Below are positions 12,401 to 22,971 of a stretch of DNA of 64,000 bases, in pieces. The notes below the pieces were generated by a model. It was not told where the DNA came from. It searched no databases and saw nothing but the letters and a program-made list of their open reading frames with translations. Where the stretch lies: contig NC_072896.1 of the NCBI RefSeq assembly GCF_027943255.1, positions 49,812,501-49,876,500 on the forward strand. The letters are read 5' to 3'. Source of the stretch: Anastrepha obliqua (Eukaryota; Arthropoda; Insecta; Diptera; Tephritidae). A program made the position numbers and the translations under genes. Position 1 is the stretch's first letter; the number at the start of each line of letters is the position of its first letter.

Positions 12401-15400
12401 CAATCGCAAAGCATGCTCCCGAAAGTGTCAAGCTATCAATATTTTGTCCCACACCAGAAAAGTCAAGCACGCCAATTGAAAACAAGCCAGTCGAGGGGAA
12501 ATCCGAAACGCTCGACACAAGTGTAACAATAGCGATCAACAGCAGTGGCACCGAACTCTGTGTTGCGCAAGCTACAACATTAATTGTTACTCCGCCTACA
12601 CCCGCCGTGGTGGAGTCCAGTGCAAATAGCAGTAGCACAAATATGCCTGATTTTAGTCCGAATGTTAATCATAAAAAAGTTGATAGTACAAATGCAATAG
12701 CCCGTATGCAGACGCAACAAGAACAACAATCACAAATAGAAACACAAACAACATTACAACCAAAACACATTCAACAACAACAACAACAACAACAACAAGA
12801 TATTTCAGCGCAAAACATTAATGCACCAACCACTGCTGGCTGCCAAGCTGCCACCACCACCATCACCACAACTACTACTACCCAGAACCCCAACAATAAT
12901 TCACTATCACCCATCTACTCATCTTCGTCCTCCTCTTCGTCTACATCGCCTGCGTCGTTGCATTCGAATTCCTCATCAACATCGACATCCTCAGCGTTGT
13001 CGGCCATTTTTTCGAGCAGCTCGACAGATTCCACCGATGGCATAAGTGGCAGTGGTGCAGCTCGCGGGGAGCTAAGTTTGCGTGATGAACTTCTAAATGC
13101 AACATCCATCCGTTGTCCGCTTGCCGTTTTCAATGATAATGACAACGACATAACGCTCACTAAGAACTCGGCTCACGAATTGGCTACGCCACCTTCGTCG
13201 GCGATGGCATCGGAAGAATCGCAACAACGTCAACGCAAAGTGTCGTGGATAGCAAACCCTGGCGCTGTAGACAAGTTACGTTCGTTGTTTTTCCAGCGTA
13301 GTTCATCGCCTGAAAATAAGGCACAAGCACCAGCAGCTGGTCCGTCAGCACAGGCAACTGCGACAAATCCTACAGTTAGCACCCCCCCTACCAATAACAA
13401 CACAACATTGGCCATTAACAATGCTGCAGGTGAGTGAGTGTGAATGCAGTAGAGGAAAAACTAATCTTTGTAAATTAAAAAATGCTCATATACAATTTTT
13501 CGAACATCACCAAAAATTACTTACGAAAATCAGCGTTTAGCTGCTTTTATAGGATACGCCTAATTATTACTTTACGCGGTTATCTGGGCTCAAACAATTT
13601 CCGCTTAGAAAAAATCACGGGAATTCACGCTAACTCAATATGTTCATACAAAAACATATTTTAAATAATTTATGATGTAAGTAACTCACTAGAAAAGTTG
13701 CTGGGGAAGTGTTTCCTATTTAATTTTAGCCAGTTGGGACTTTAGTTAGTCATTCGTCGCTTTCTTCGCCGTCAAGCTTTCTGGTAGAATTTCCAGGCGC
13801 TTTTTGTGTTGGCGAGCATCTTAAACTCTACGCACTAAGCATTTCGATCTATTTCGCACTTCGAATATTATAATATTATATATCTAGCGTGGCAGAAATG
13901 GCATGGCATTTTTCGTCGGACCTGTACTAGGTGCAGGTGAAGTTGATTAGCATGAGTCCATAATATCGGATATGCTGCCTTTCCCCATTGGCACTGCAGT
14001 CGCCAAATCAACAGTTTGATATCGTGTGAACAGAGAGGAGCGCTACTTCTATGTGAAACGTAATCCTACTACGTTTATATTGTCGGCATTCACAATCAAT
14101 CATAAAACATTCCCCATACATTTTTTAGAATACTGCAAAAGTGGCATTCCATGTATGGATTTTAATTGAGGTAACGCAAGTTCAGTATTTTTAAAGTAAT
14201 TACTTAACGGGGTTTCGCTTTATTTCGACGATGAAAATTACATATGGTAAGTTGTAATTATCTTTCTCCAAAAAGTTTGAAACAGTTTTTTAACTAATCA
14301 TCAATTTCTGGGAATTGGAATAAGTGCTCACATGCCGGTTACTCAGCTCGACAACTTTCATGATTTTATCAACAATTTCGATGATTGGTCTACGAAAACC
14401 GAATAATTGCATTCGATACCTCATTGGGTCCATAAACATCGTTAATTTTTTTGGTCTCCTGCTCCAACTTTTCACCTCGGTCGTAGTGGTACTGAAAAAT
14501 TTATATGTTTCCTTTTTTTTCTTTCTTTTGGAAAGTTGTAACACATAACAGACTTCACCAAATACAAAATTGTCAAAGAACTTTGTCATAGAAATACCCC
14601 ATGTAGACATCGTGAAATATGGCTCATTGAAGGCAGCTATCGGAAAACTTGGACAACTTTTTACTCCATATAATTGGTGTATACCTATCTTGTTAAGCTG
14701 ATTTTCTAATCCAACTTTTGCTACAAATGAGAAGCAGAATCGAACCCAGAAGTTTCCCTTCTATCATTTGATGATTCAGGGTGGAATTCAAACCAGGGAT
14801 CTTCCGAAAGGTAGTCGTGCCTTTTACTGCTTTGCTCTGGCGGTTGATAGCGTCTTTGTTAACTTTAATTCATCTGCCATACTGGTTCTTCTGACAAAGC
14901 CAAATAAACGTTAACCGCCTTTACTTGCAGAGTTTATAAGCTCATTTATTACAAAATATTTAGATCTACATTCTGTCATTACTACCTATGGTGCTCACAT
15001 ATTATTATTTGCAGCTTTCAATATGTCCGATGGCGCTTTGAGTGATGCATCCTCCCAACAGCTCTTGCAAAAATTCGTCCATGCCTCGCAGCAGCTAAGT
15101 AAGGTGTTTCGGCAAAATTTGTCATTTGGAAATGAAGTTGCAACAACAACAAATACATTTACTAGCGTTTTCGGCGCTACAGCAGGCGCTGATGGTAGTG
15201 GTGGCGGTTGCGGTGCGCTACCATCATCAGAGCAGCATGACGCCACGCTCATTCCCACCGAAGTGAAACAAGAAATCAAAGAGAACATCTCACCGGAACA
15301 TACTATTAATGAGGAAACGTTGCAAGGCTTACAAAAGCTAGCGGGCATTGAGGGGGCGGTGCGCTGTGTACAAGAACAACAGCATCAGCAGCAATTAGCA

Positions 15401-15631
15401 ACAGGAGCGGAGGCGGGAGCGGGATCGGGATCGGGAGCATCGTTGGAAGACGTGGATGCTGCTGTGGTTATAATGAAACCTGCAGCCCTAGAAGAATTCA
15501 ATGCCAAATTGGCTGATAACGCGAGCATGGATAGCAGCACACTCGCAGCCGCCGGAGCGTTGACAACCTTAGTCAAAGAGGAGCCCACAGACAGTAGTGC
15601 GGCGGCCTCGAATGCTGCTGCCAGCACTTAA
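6223..15631 (+). CDS. PPP1R37: PPP1R37 homologue, LRR regulatory subunit of PP1 (six exons, 5' partial)
   Basis: Join 6223-6425, 6500-6815, 6886-7752, 8599-10280, 11686-13429, 15015-15631; phases fit at every junction, giving 1808 codons before TAA. It matches vertebrate PPP1R37, a ribonuclease-inhibitor-type LRR protein that binds protein phosphatase 1. Shared features are CEALEEIFKR, the FEMIEYYEAANELDIS block, the LALWNN-type repeat, the I-D-DDEP end of the solenoid and a later FQVFRVTEVSP segment that corresponds to KVFVVTRVESP in the human protein. LRRs occupy about residues 1-240 and 895-1020 of the visible part. Between them lie about 650 Ser/Thr/Asp/Asn-rich residues with no counterpart in the compact human solenoid. 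Residue ~1541 has KVSW, a PP1-docking (RVxF-class) motif. The N-terminal exon with the usual RVTF-type motif is not visible. Function is inferred from homology. Confidence 0.85.
6500..6815 (+). CDS. PPP1R37: PPP1R37-like coding exon B (LRRs)
   Basis: The acceptor TTTTTTCAG ends at 6499; the donor TTAT|GTAATT leaves one base of a Cys codon. It encodes VQYKFIDLSSCDLDEWATSA and FEMIEYYEAANELDISSN, matching human FKVVDL...FDMIEYYESATHLNIS. Two further LRR units end in LHTLKLEHCGLRG. The small intron is 74 bp upstream and 70 bp downstream, normal for fly constitutive introns. Confidence 0.87.
6886..7752 (+). CDS. PPP1R37: PPP1R37-like coding exon C (LRR then acidic Ser-rich loop)
   Basis: The acceptor TTTTACAG ends at 6885; the donor ATTG|GTGAGT is strong. 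The first 67 or so residues complete two LRRs (ATLKELWLAHNDL, YLELIDISNNNIRDKGLLYI). From HELERRSM onward the exon turns into an Asp/Glu/Ser/Asn-rich, low-complexity segment of about 217 residues. In human PPP1R37 the next LRR follows directly here, so the loop begins inside the solenoid. Confidence 0.85.
7877..7945 (+). mobile_element. tRNA-derived SINE, head fragment in intron
   Basis: The stretch GGCCGCCTTTGTCGAATGG and later GTTCGGATCTCGAGCGG resemble the A- and B-box head of the SINE at 39606-39936. Only the head is kept. It lies in the intron between exons C and D of the PPP1R37-like gene. Confidence 0.5.
7966..8220 (-). mobile_element. Jockey-clade LINE fragment in intron
   Basis: About 250 bases are nearly the same as 4660-4925 (GTGAATAGGTGGTTAGTATC is identical in both). 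It encodes on the minus strand the same SGYC...LNSY.SRID C-terminal region. It has no 3' tail. It is a second copy of the LINE at 4542-4940, here within the intron of the host gene. Confidence 0.7.
8599..10280 (+). CDS. PPP1R37: PPP1R37-like coding exon D (loop, then last LRRs)
   Basis: The acceptor TTTTGCAG ends at 8598 and completes a GAT codon; the donor CTGTCG-type end is TTGTCG|GTAAGT. An alternative acceptor at 8512 leads to a stop after 11 codons and is rejected. About 432 residues of Ser/Thr/Pro/Asn-rich sequence come first (includes PTPPPPSTSPGG). They are followed by GLKALALWNNNLSKEAGYYI and three more LRR units, ending DIDDEPKRLS, the counterpart of human LDLDREPKKEAV. Confidence 0.85.
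10588..11202. mobile_element. mariner/Tc1-type internally deleted element (615 bp) in intron
   Basis: The left end TCGGGTGTTTTTTTA is matched by the inverted right end (TAAAAAAACACCCGA), and TA flanks both sides (10586-10587 and 11203-11204), as for IS630/Tc1/mariner insertion. Inside, the plus strand keeps transposase scraps in shifting frames: VREVHRALRPFY, GPYFF, WFQQDG and IRPDLLERV. These are the start, middle and end of a WFQQDGA-type transposase joined across large deletions. It contains an A/T-rich ATTTGAAAAA tandem region at 10725-10830. It lies in the intron between exons D and E. Confidence 0.8.
11686..13429 (+). CDS. PPP1R37: PPP1R37-like coding exon E (Ser/Thr/Gln-rich, KVSW motif)
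   Basis: The acceptor TGTATTCCAG ends at 11685 in phase 0; the donor GCTGCAG|GTGAGT. It encodes two related segments, FQVFRVTEVSP and RFLVSKIYEDP, like the human KVFVVTRVESP segment. Next come a nine-Gln run (CAA codons, about 12773-12799), Thr- and Ser-runs, then QRKVSWIANPGAVDKLRSLF near 13240. KVSW fits the RVxF-type PP1-docking pattern. The exon is otherwise probably disordered. It is strongly repetitive but free of stops over 581 codons. Confidence 0.83.
13430..15014 (+). other. Intron between exons E and F
   Basis: A GTGAGT donor at 13430 and a TTTGCAG acceptor at 15014 bound a 1585-bp intron. No transposon domain is recognisable. The minus-strand ORF at 14290-14610 (106 codons) has no family resemblance. 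The stretch 14720-14830 (GAATCGAACC...) looks like a degenerate repeat I cannot assign. Confidence 0.6.
15015..15631 (+). CDS. PPP1R37: PPP1R37-like terminal coding exon F
   Basis: The acceptor TATTATTTGCAG ends at 15014 and completes a GCT codon. It encodes FNMSDGALSDASSQQLLQKF and a helical segment (QQLLQKFVHASQQLSKVFRQ). An EVKQEIKEN patch, ETLQGLQKLAGIEGAVRCVQ and a VKEEP patch follow before TAA at 15629-15631. VKQE and VKEE fit the psi-K-x-E sumoylation pattern (inference). The Ala/Gly tracts are low complexity. This is the C-terminus of the gene. Confidence 0.82.
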
Positions 15632-16670
15632 GCTAAATGGTTTTATTTTTTAATTTCTAACTGTAATCTTTAAACATTATTTAACTTTTTTTTTATATAC
15701 ATATATACATAGATTTTTTTTCTAATTTAAAAATTGGGAGTTGTATTGTTGTACACTTATATATTATTAATCTATACAGACAGACGATATACATATACAT
15801 ACATATACTATTTGGCGATCACGCACTTAAGTAACTTAAAATTAGTGGATTTTCTAATACTTGTGCTAGCTTTAAGAAATATTCGCGCTTTCTTCTCTCC
15901 CTCTTTTATACAATTACGCTTAGGCAGTATATTTTTTTCAATTATGCAATTATGTTTTCAAACTAGGTGAAAAACGTACATACATACATATGTCGTATAG
16001 CATGCTGTGTGTACCGATTGCACAAACGCATTTGCGATTAGTACAGATTTTTATGAATGCTAACGGCCTTAAGAAAATCCAACAACTACTGATATCGCTT
16101 AAATTATTTCAGGTCTCAGGCATGCGTCGAATTTCAACTGCGCTTTAAAACTTCATAGACTCGATCTACTCTATACTCACGGTTTCTACATTTTCAACCA
16201 AAAAGTGTGATAAGTGGCGCTAGTAATAAGGTCCAGCAACAGTGGAGCAATAATGTAGTACCAAATGAGAGCAGAATAAGTACCAATTTTTTGCTATTTA
16301 AGAATGTTTGAACCTCGTAGGTTTGTGCTAGGAAAATTTATAATCCAGAAACTCCTCTCCTGATGGTCTATTGCTCTTGTTTGGTTTTATATTATTGTTG
16401 TTCCTTGACGAGTCAATGTTAGTGTGTGTGTGTGTGTAATTGTAAATATGTATGTATTCTGTTTGCCTCAGAAGCGGAAGTAAAATTAGGTAGTGGTGTG
16501 ATATGGTGATGTGTTTGGTGTTGAATTGATGCTAACTGTACATTTTTTCTTTAATTTCTGAAATTCGACGTGTTTGGGTGATTTTGTGGAGAAATTCTGT
16601 AATGCGACACAACAGTCCCTTGTTATCGAGAGTTTATCGTATTAATTTCGGGCTTTGCTTATGATTCGAA
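15632..16670 (+). other. 3' flank / likely 3' UTR of the PPP1R37-like gene
   Basis: A moderately AT-rich stretch after the stop codon with TATATACATA microsatellites and a short (GT)n at 16418-16436. I do not see a single clear AATAAA plus GT-rich downstream element that fixes the cleavage site. No other gene is visible. Confidence 0.4.
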
Positions 16671-17120
16671 CAACAACAGATGAATGCATTAAAAATGTGT
16701 AAAATCAATTAAAGGAAATTAAATTCAAAAATTAAAACTAAAATATTAAAACAATAAAAATAAGAATAAAAATATTAAATAAAAAATAAAAATGTCAAAT
16801 AAAAAACAAAAATAAAAATATTAAATAAAAAAAAATAAAAAAATATTAAATAAAAAAAAATTAGAATAAAAAATTAAAAAAAAAAAAACAAATTAGAATA
16901 AAAAATTAAAAAAAAAAATTAGAATAAAAAATTAAAAAAAAAAGTTAGAATAAAAAATGAAAAGAATTAGAAAAAAAATTTACAAAAAAATAGAAAAAAA
17001 TACTAAAAAAATTAGAACAAAAATATTAAAAATAAAATATAGAATAAAAAGTAAGAAAAAAAAATAACTAAAAAGGAGATACAAATTAAAACAAAAAAAA
17101 AATTGAAATAAATGGAAGCT
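16671..17120. repeat. A-rich low-complexity tract
   Basis: Around 450 bases are built almost only from AAAATTAAAAA / AAATAAAAATATTAAAT / TTAGAATAAAAAATTAAAA units, a degenerate short tandem structure. It contains no coding potential. Confidence 0.8.
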
Positions 17121-17721
17121 AATATCGAATCGATACAAAGTCCAAATACGGGTTCATAAAAAATTCTTTATGTTAACAATAAAACAGCCTTTGCGTAAAC
17201 CTTTATGGGTACGCTATTTTTTTATTGTGAAGTGATAGTTCGAGTTCGTTTCAGTAGCGCAGTTCCGCCTGCAAAGGGAGGAGCGCCTCAGTAAATAATG
17301 CTAAAAGTGTTATTTTCTAAATTTTGTATTGAACTGTCGGTGACATAAAAATACGTGCAAACGTTTCTTTTCGTTAACTTTTATTTATCTGCCGCTTAAG
17401 ATTTTTATATTAAATACAAATTTAAATACAAAATTAAAAAAAAAAATATGCACACATCTCTGTGTATGTAAAAAGTTGATTTATTGATTTTTTGTAACAA
17501 TCTTTTTTTATTTTGCTAAGCGGAATTATTTCTACTTTACCCAAATATCGTCGTCAACAGTTAGAAATACACTAAGTGGCATTTTTCAAAGCGTTGATTT
17601 TTTTAAGTATTGAAGAATTCTCTACTCAATCAGATTTCTACGCAAATTTTTATAACGGTATTAAAAATTATCAGCCCTATTAGCTTTCTAGGAATGCCAT
17701 ACATTACTGCAGGCACACCTA

Positions 17722-18220
17722 CAGTGGCGGTCAAAACAATAGCAGCGCGACATAATGCGTTCGTGTTGGTTTTTTAATAATTGTTGACGGTATTCCGCAT
17801 TTTCTTTTATATAGCAAATACAAGAATTGTTTTTGTTATGGAAGCAAATATGCGACACTTTCAACGAAAAACTGTCAAAATTTGATGAAAAGTGTTCATG
17901 TATGTATATGTAACTGCATACTAGAATTTTTATAAGAAGTTTGAAGCTTTGATGAAAGTTTGTTAAATTGTATGCTATTTTTTACAAAGTTTTAAACTTT
18001 GAGTTAAATGAGGTAGTATGAACTACATTTTTATACAAAACAAAAAAAAATTAATATAAAAAAAAATGAAAAGAAATAAAAAAAAGTAAAAAAAAAAAAT
18101 TAAAAAAATAGAATAAAAATGAAGGAATTGAAAAATATAAAGACAAATAAAAAATAAATAAAAAAAGTAAATAATCATAACTTGGCAATATGTCGCGCTA
18201 CTATTTTTTGATCGTCGCTG
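17722..18220. mobile_element. Tc1-like MITE (about 499 bp)
   Basis: The left end CAGTGGCGGTCAAAACAATA and its continuation GCAGCGCGACATA are mirrored at the right end, where the reverse complement begins CAGCGACGATCAAAAAATAG and continues TAGCGCGACATA. TA precedes the left end; the right flank is TC, presumably mutated. Internal sequence (GTATGAACTACATTTTTATA) is shared with the palindromic element around 22418-24325. No ORF. Confidence 0.65.
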
Positions 18221-18654
18221 TCAATAGAGTTGAATGCTTTTTTATTTCTTTTACTGCAGACAATTAATCATTTATGGTCTTATCAAATTATATTGACGAT
18301 ATGTAATTAAATAACTTAAGTGGATTCTCGTATGTATGTATTCTAAATTTTAATAAAAGAATAAATACATACATAAAAAAGAAATTCTAAATCTTAAATA
18401 ATTATTTAATTTTGCTATTATAGTCGAGAATTGTTTGATCCAGCAGTAAAAACTGCTAGAGTAAATTAATGAAATTTCTTTTTTCACTAAAGAAGTTATT
18501 TTTGCTGAAACTTTTGCCATTATTTTCTAATTTTTTTTTTCAATTCTTTGCTTTTATTTAAAAATTACAATAAATTACAATCTGCAATCCACATTATACA
18601 CAGAGAAGTTGTGGGGCAACTCTTTTGCATCGCCGCTCGAAGGGTGTGATGTAC

Positions 18655-18890
18655 TCAAAATGCCTTGCGTCCAAAATACCTTGCGTCGGCAAGAGTTTTA
18701 CTGTTTCTGCTACTGTAAAAGAATGTTTCCGGATTACCAAGTTTCCTATTTTCCTCAAATTTTAACAAAAAAATAATAATTTAATGCGGATTATTCCGTT
18801 CTTCGTGATAAGAGAGAGAAGAGTTTGTGTTCGCGCGAATTTTTCCGCTCTTGGTGATAAGAGAGAGAAGAGTTTGTGTTCGCGTGGACT
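18655..18890. repeat. Short tandem duplications
   Basis: GTGATAAGAGAGAGAAGAGT followed by TTGTGTTCGCG occurs twice (from about 18808 and 18854), a 46-bp period, with a third partial GTTCCGTCG unit at 18890. A separate doublet, CCTTGCGTC, lies at 18662-18690. No gene is evident. Confidence 0.7.
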
Positions 18891-18899
18891 GTTCCGTCG

Positions 18900-21330
18900 A
18901 CTGATGCAAAAGGGTTAAATCCTGTTTTTTGTTTTGGTTTTAGTAAAGAAGCTAATGCGCGCACATTTAAAACTTTAACTAAATTCACAAATAATACGTT
19001 TTATTATGTTTATGTATAAAAATTTTAAAATTCTCATTCGCGCCCTTTAAATGCCAAAATATTATATAAAATGTGAAAAAAGAACAAAACACTTTTTAGT
19101 ATATAAAGTAACTTTCAGTAGCTCTCAATAGCTTGTATATATGTATGCACATATATACAATGTGGCATCATTCCATACTCTGCAAGAAAACTGATCCATC
19201 ATCTGATACTTAGTGCTGATAAATTCTGGAGTAATGTTCACTTCAGGTTTTAAGAATAATGTGAAATATTTTATGTACACGATTCTGTTGTGTACATATG
19301 ATATACATAAATATGTGAATTTAAATATTAATCACTTCTAACACGTGGAAAGATGTTTTTTTTGCTTACAAATGGCGTACTTTCTAGCCGCGTGAGCTTA
19401 GTTGCCTCTCATTCCTCCATTTGTGGAATAACTTCAAGATGCACACAACCTAATAAAGGATGTACATCCTAATTATGTATACATATATGCATATATTTTT
19501 TTTTATAATTGTTTGTATGTATGTATGTACAAATGTACCTGTTCCTCTATGAATTTATCGGAGTTTCAGTCGCTTGAACGAAGTAGTTTTCTGGTGGGGT
19601 AGCATCTGAACACACATTTATTACTGGCGTAGGAAAAGCATAAGCTTCCGTGAATTTTGTTTTTAATCGCGTAACAAATTTCTTCACAAAGTCATCTGGT
19701 TTCTTCAAGCTACTCTTAATAATATTTATTTACTTTTTGAAGTTAATTATATGTATTTTTTTTGTGTGTTTATTTATGCACTATTATGTCAGCTGTTGTT
19801 ATTGTTGTTGTTTTCACATTAAGCTACTCCTTCTAGACTTAAAAAAGAAAGAAATATATAAAATATATCTCTGTTATCGATGTAAAATAATGTTATATAA
19901 TTCATTCATCTGCGTACATGTGTGTATGTGTGTGCGCTTGCGTAGGTTGTGTGTGCGTGTGTGTGTCAAGGTGTGAATACGTGCGCGTATGCGCCAGGAA
20001 GTTTACAAATGATCTCATGTTGTGATATTAATATTTGAGTATGTTTACACTGTACAAATGCTTTATTTGCTTTGCCAATTGGCTCCGTTGTAGTTGTTGC
20101 GCCGACCATTATTTTGCACTCAGTGCATACAATGAAGTCGGTTTAATAGTCGCCTTTTGCTTACAAATACCCCCATATATTGTTTGATTTAATTGTCAGT
20201 TATAATTAATTTGCAATTCAAAATTTTGTTGTTGGACTCCATTCTGTGTCGCTTCTCACACTTGAAATGAAAGGAAAAAAATTTTAAATATTTTTTTCTT
20301 GTTTTTGTACAACTAGCACATATGCAGCATTCGAAAGCGCTATAAATAACGTGCATACATACACATGTACATAATTAATGATTTAAGAAACAAGTAAACT
20401 TGAAATAATTTCAGCGCTGTTTAATAAGTATTTAGAGAAAAAACTGTCAAAGGTATTCACGGCATTGCAGTAAACAAAGAAAACATAAAATAAGGCAACA
20501 GAGCAAAGTACATATGTATTGTGAAATGAAAGAGAAATTGCGGACAAGTGGTGATTTCCAAAATTAAAATTCAACCAATCATGCACATGAAATAAAACCA
20601 CTTTAAACAAAAACTAAAACCAAAAAAAAAAAAACAGATTTGAAAAAATTTAAATGACGCAACAAAACACAAGAGTTTTAAGAACATAGAAAAAATATTA
20701 AACATTAATTTGCAAACATTTTCTACAAAACAACAAAAAGAATGAATGAAATGAAAAAAGAGAAACAAAACCTTTTTACTTAAATTTGCAAGTGAAAGCA
20801 CTGATTTTTAACAAAAGGAAATACAATTACTAAAAATACATACGTACAAGTGTACATATTATAGAAACATACTTTATGCATTAACTTATATTGTATATTT
20901 ACGTATTATTTCCACCTAGTATACATACCTACCCACTACCTACATATTTATCTACCTACCGACTTTCTCATCACACAAATATTTATGGCTTTCTTTATGG
21001 CGGCGAAGTTATAATTATTTTCAGCTATACTATACCCTATACGCAGTGGTGGCCGTAGCATACACACATACAACTGCGTCTAATATTTCCAAAAAAGTTT
21101 GATTTTAATTTTAACGAGAGACTGTTAAGCTTTATTACTTAAGCTGCGATTAGTGGTGCCGTGTCTTAGCCATAAGCTTAGCATTAGCAATCAGCTGTTT
21201 TTTGGCAAAATGCAAATGCAATGTATTGCCATTAATTCTACTTCAATATCAGCTATTTAAGGTTACGGCCTGACTAACCGACAAAAGCTGTAATGTTGCG
21301 GCTAGGGTTATGATTACGGCTATGGCGTTA
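18900..21330. other. AT-rich noncoding region
   Basis: No recognisable gene. A fragment at 19410-19455 (CCTCCATTTGTGGAATAACT and the following bases) matches the tail of the SINE at 39606. A GT-rich microsatellite is at 19918-19970. Short ORFs such as 19650-19976 are Leu/Phe/Cys-rich readings of T-rich DNA and are not supported. Confidence 0.5.
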
Positions 21331-21377
21331 TGGCTATGGCACCACTAATTGCAGCTTTACTTTTAAACGTAAGGCAA

Positions 21378-22260
21378 CTAAGTAAAAATTATAGATTTTC
21401 CCACAATAGTTTTTATGTTATAAAATGTGAATCCTTTTATACCAGAGAAATCTACTGGAGTACTGGTCCCTTTCCAACTCTTAACGAAAAACAACAACGG
21501 AAAATAAATTTTATTTGTACTTCTAGATCCAAGACAAAGCAAAAGATCTCCTAATGAGCTGAAAAGACTTCTGTATTCATCGGTAGTCTGTGCGTCTCTT
21601 AAGCATTCAGCAATAGATTCACCCATGCGAAGCATTCTTACTGATTCTTTAAAAGCTCTCATAAGCTTATCGTACATTTTCTTCTCAGCTGATAACGAAA
21701 TGGCCAATGTTAGAGGACCTAAAGTGCGCAACTTGCCCGCTCGTCTCTCAGGTTTGTATAATATGTTAGACCCGTCAAAAGAGGTAAATGAACATTTGTT
21801 AATCCAAATGATGTTATCCCCTTCTCAATATTTTTGTTATCAACTTTCAACTTAAATCTAGCGGCTGACAAACGACACTCATCCCATACCATTTTGAAGG
21901 CGGTTAAGACATCAATTAGAGGTGTTGCCAGCTTAAAATCCCACTGTAAATTTGGGCAAGTTTCCTTAATTTTGTCTGAACATTCTTGTACTGTGAATGT
22001 CGCATTTCCATAGGTACATAAGGCTTGCGCGTGATCATTACCACGAGCACTTACATTAGCATTGTTGTTTTTCCTCCAATAATGGATAACATTCCAGCAC
22101 ATGCGTTGCTTCTATCCAAATCAATTTCAACTGATGCATTCTCCTTTGATGCAATGTTCGGTTCAAAAATCATCATTAATGCAGCCGTCCCATTACATAT
22201 GTTTTGTAGCTGTGCATCTCTTTGTGTGGTATCGAATTCCTGGCTTTGTTGTGCTTCCAT
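21378..22260 (-). pseudogene. Broken unrecognised gene (~290 codons), possibly viral capsid or nucleoprotein-like
   Basis: Three consecutive minus-strand ORFs lie in three different frames (22260-22051, 22102-21719, 21731-21378). They meet at about 22090 and 21745 and together look like one former protein with two frameshifts. The start context is MEAQQSQEFDTTQRDAQ. Composition is ordinary globular (CSDKIKETCPNLQWDFKLAT; SAEKKMYDKLMRAFKESVRM), unlike the flanking AT-rich DNA. I do not recognise a transposase, RT or host family. An old integrated virus nucleoprotein or capsid is possible but unproved. Confidence 0.35.
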
Positions 22261-22971
22261 TTTACACGATTTTTTATGACGATACTATTTTGTTTAAGAT
22301 CTTCTCGATAAGCTTCGATAAGTTATATATCTGTTTTTACTTCCCACAATAGTTAAATATTAAAACGAAAGAACTTCATTTGCGCTTATTTTCCAATGAC
22401 CAAGGCAAATGTACATACAGTCAGCGCGAAAAGAAAGTGTACACCATTTATATATGTATTGACAAGTTTTGAGTGTTAAATTTATTTACTTTTTACTTTC
22501 AATTCTTCTTTTATGAAGACACAGCTCATACTACAACAAAAACCATATAAATCAAAGTTTCAAAGTTTTTACAAAATTTGTAGGAACTAAAGCTTTGTAC
22601 AAAATTCGTAAGAACTCGGCAAATTTCTATCGAAATTTCAAACCTTTAGAATTCTGAAAAAAAATTCAAGTGTGCAATTTTATAGCTCATTAAATTTTGG
22701 TGTAGTAAAGTGCAGGTTTCAAGCAACACAAAAATCACACTGATTTTTGAGAATTTTTTACAATCGCGGGCTTGTGGATTTTCTTCATTTTACGTCTACT
22801 CCACATTTCTTTGTATGGCAGAAAACATCCAACAACCGTCAGTAAAAAAAAGTGTCAAAAATCAACGCTACTTTTGAACCACTTGAAACTTGTGCTTTAC
22901 CTGTTATACAAAAATTCAATGAATCATAAAACTGAATACCCGAAATTCTCCTAAAAATTCTGAGTAAGAAG

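Noticed and set aside
14290..14610. 106-codon minus-strand ORF in an intron
   Set aside because: No domain and no upstream or downstream exon signals; probably chance.
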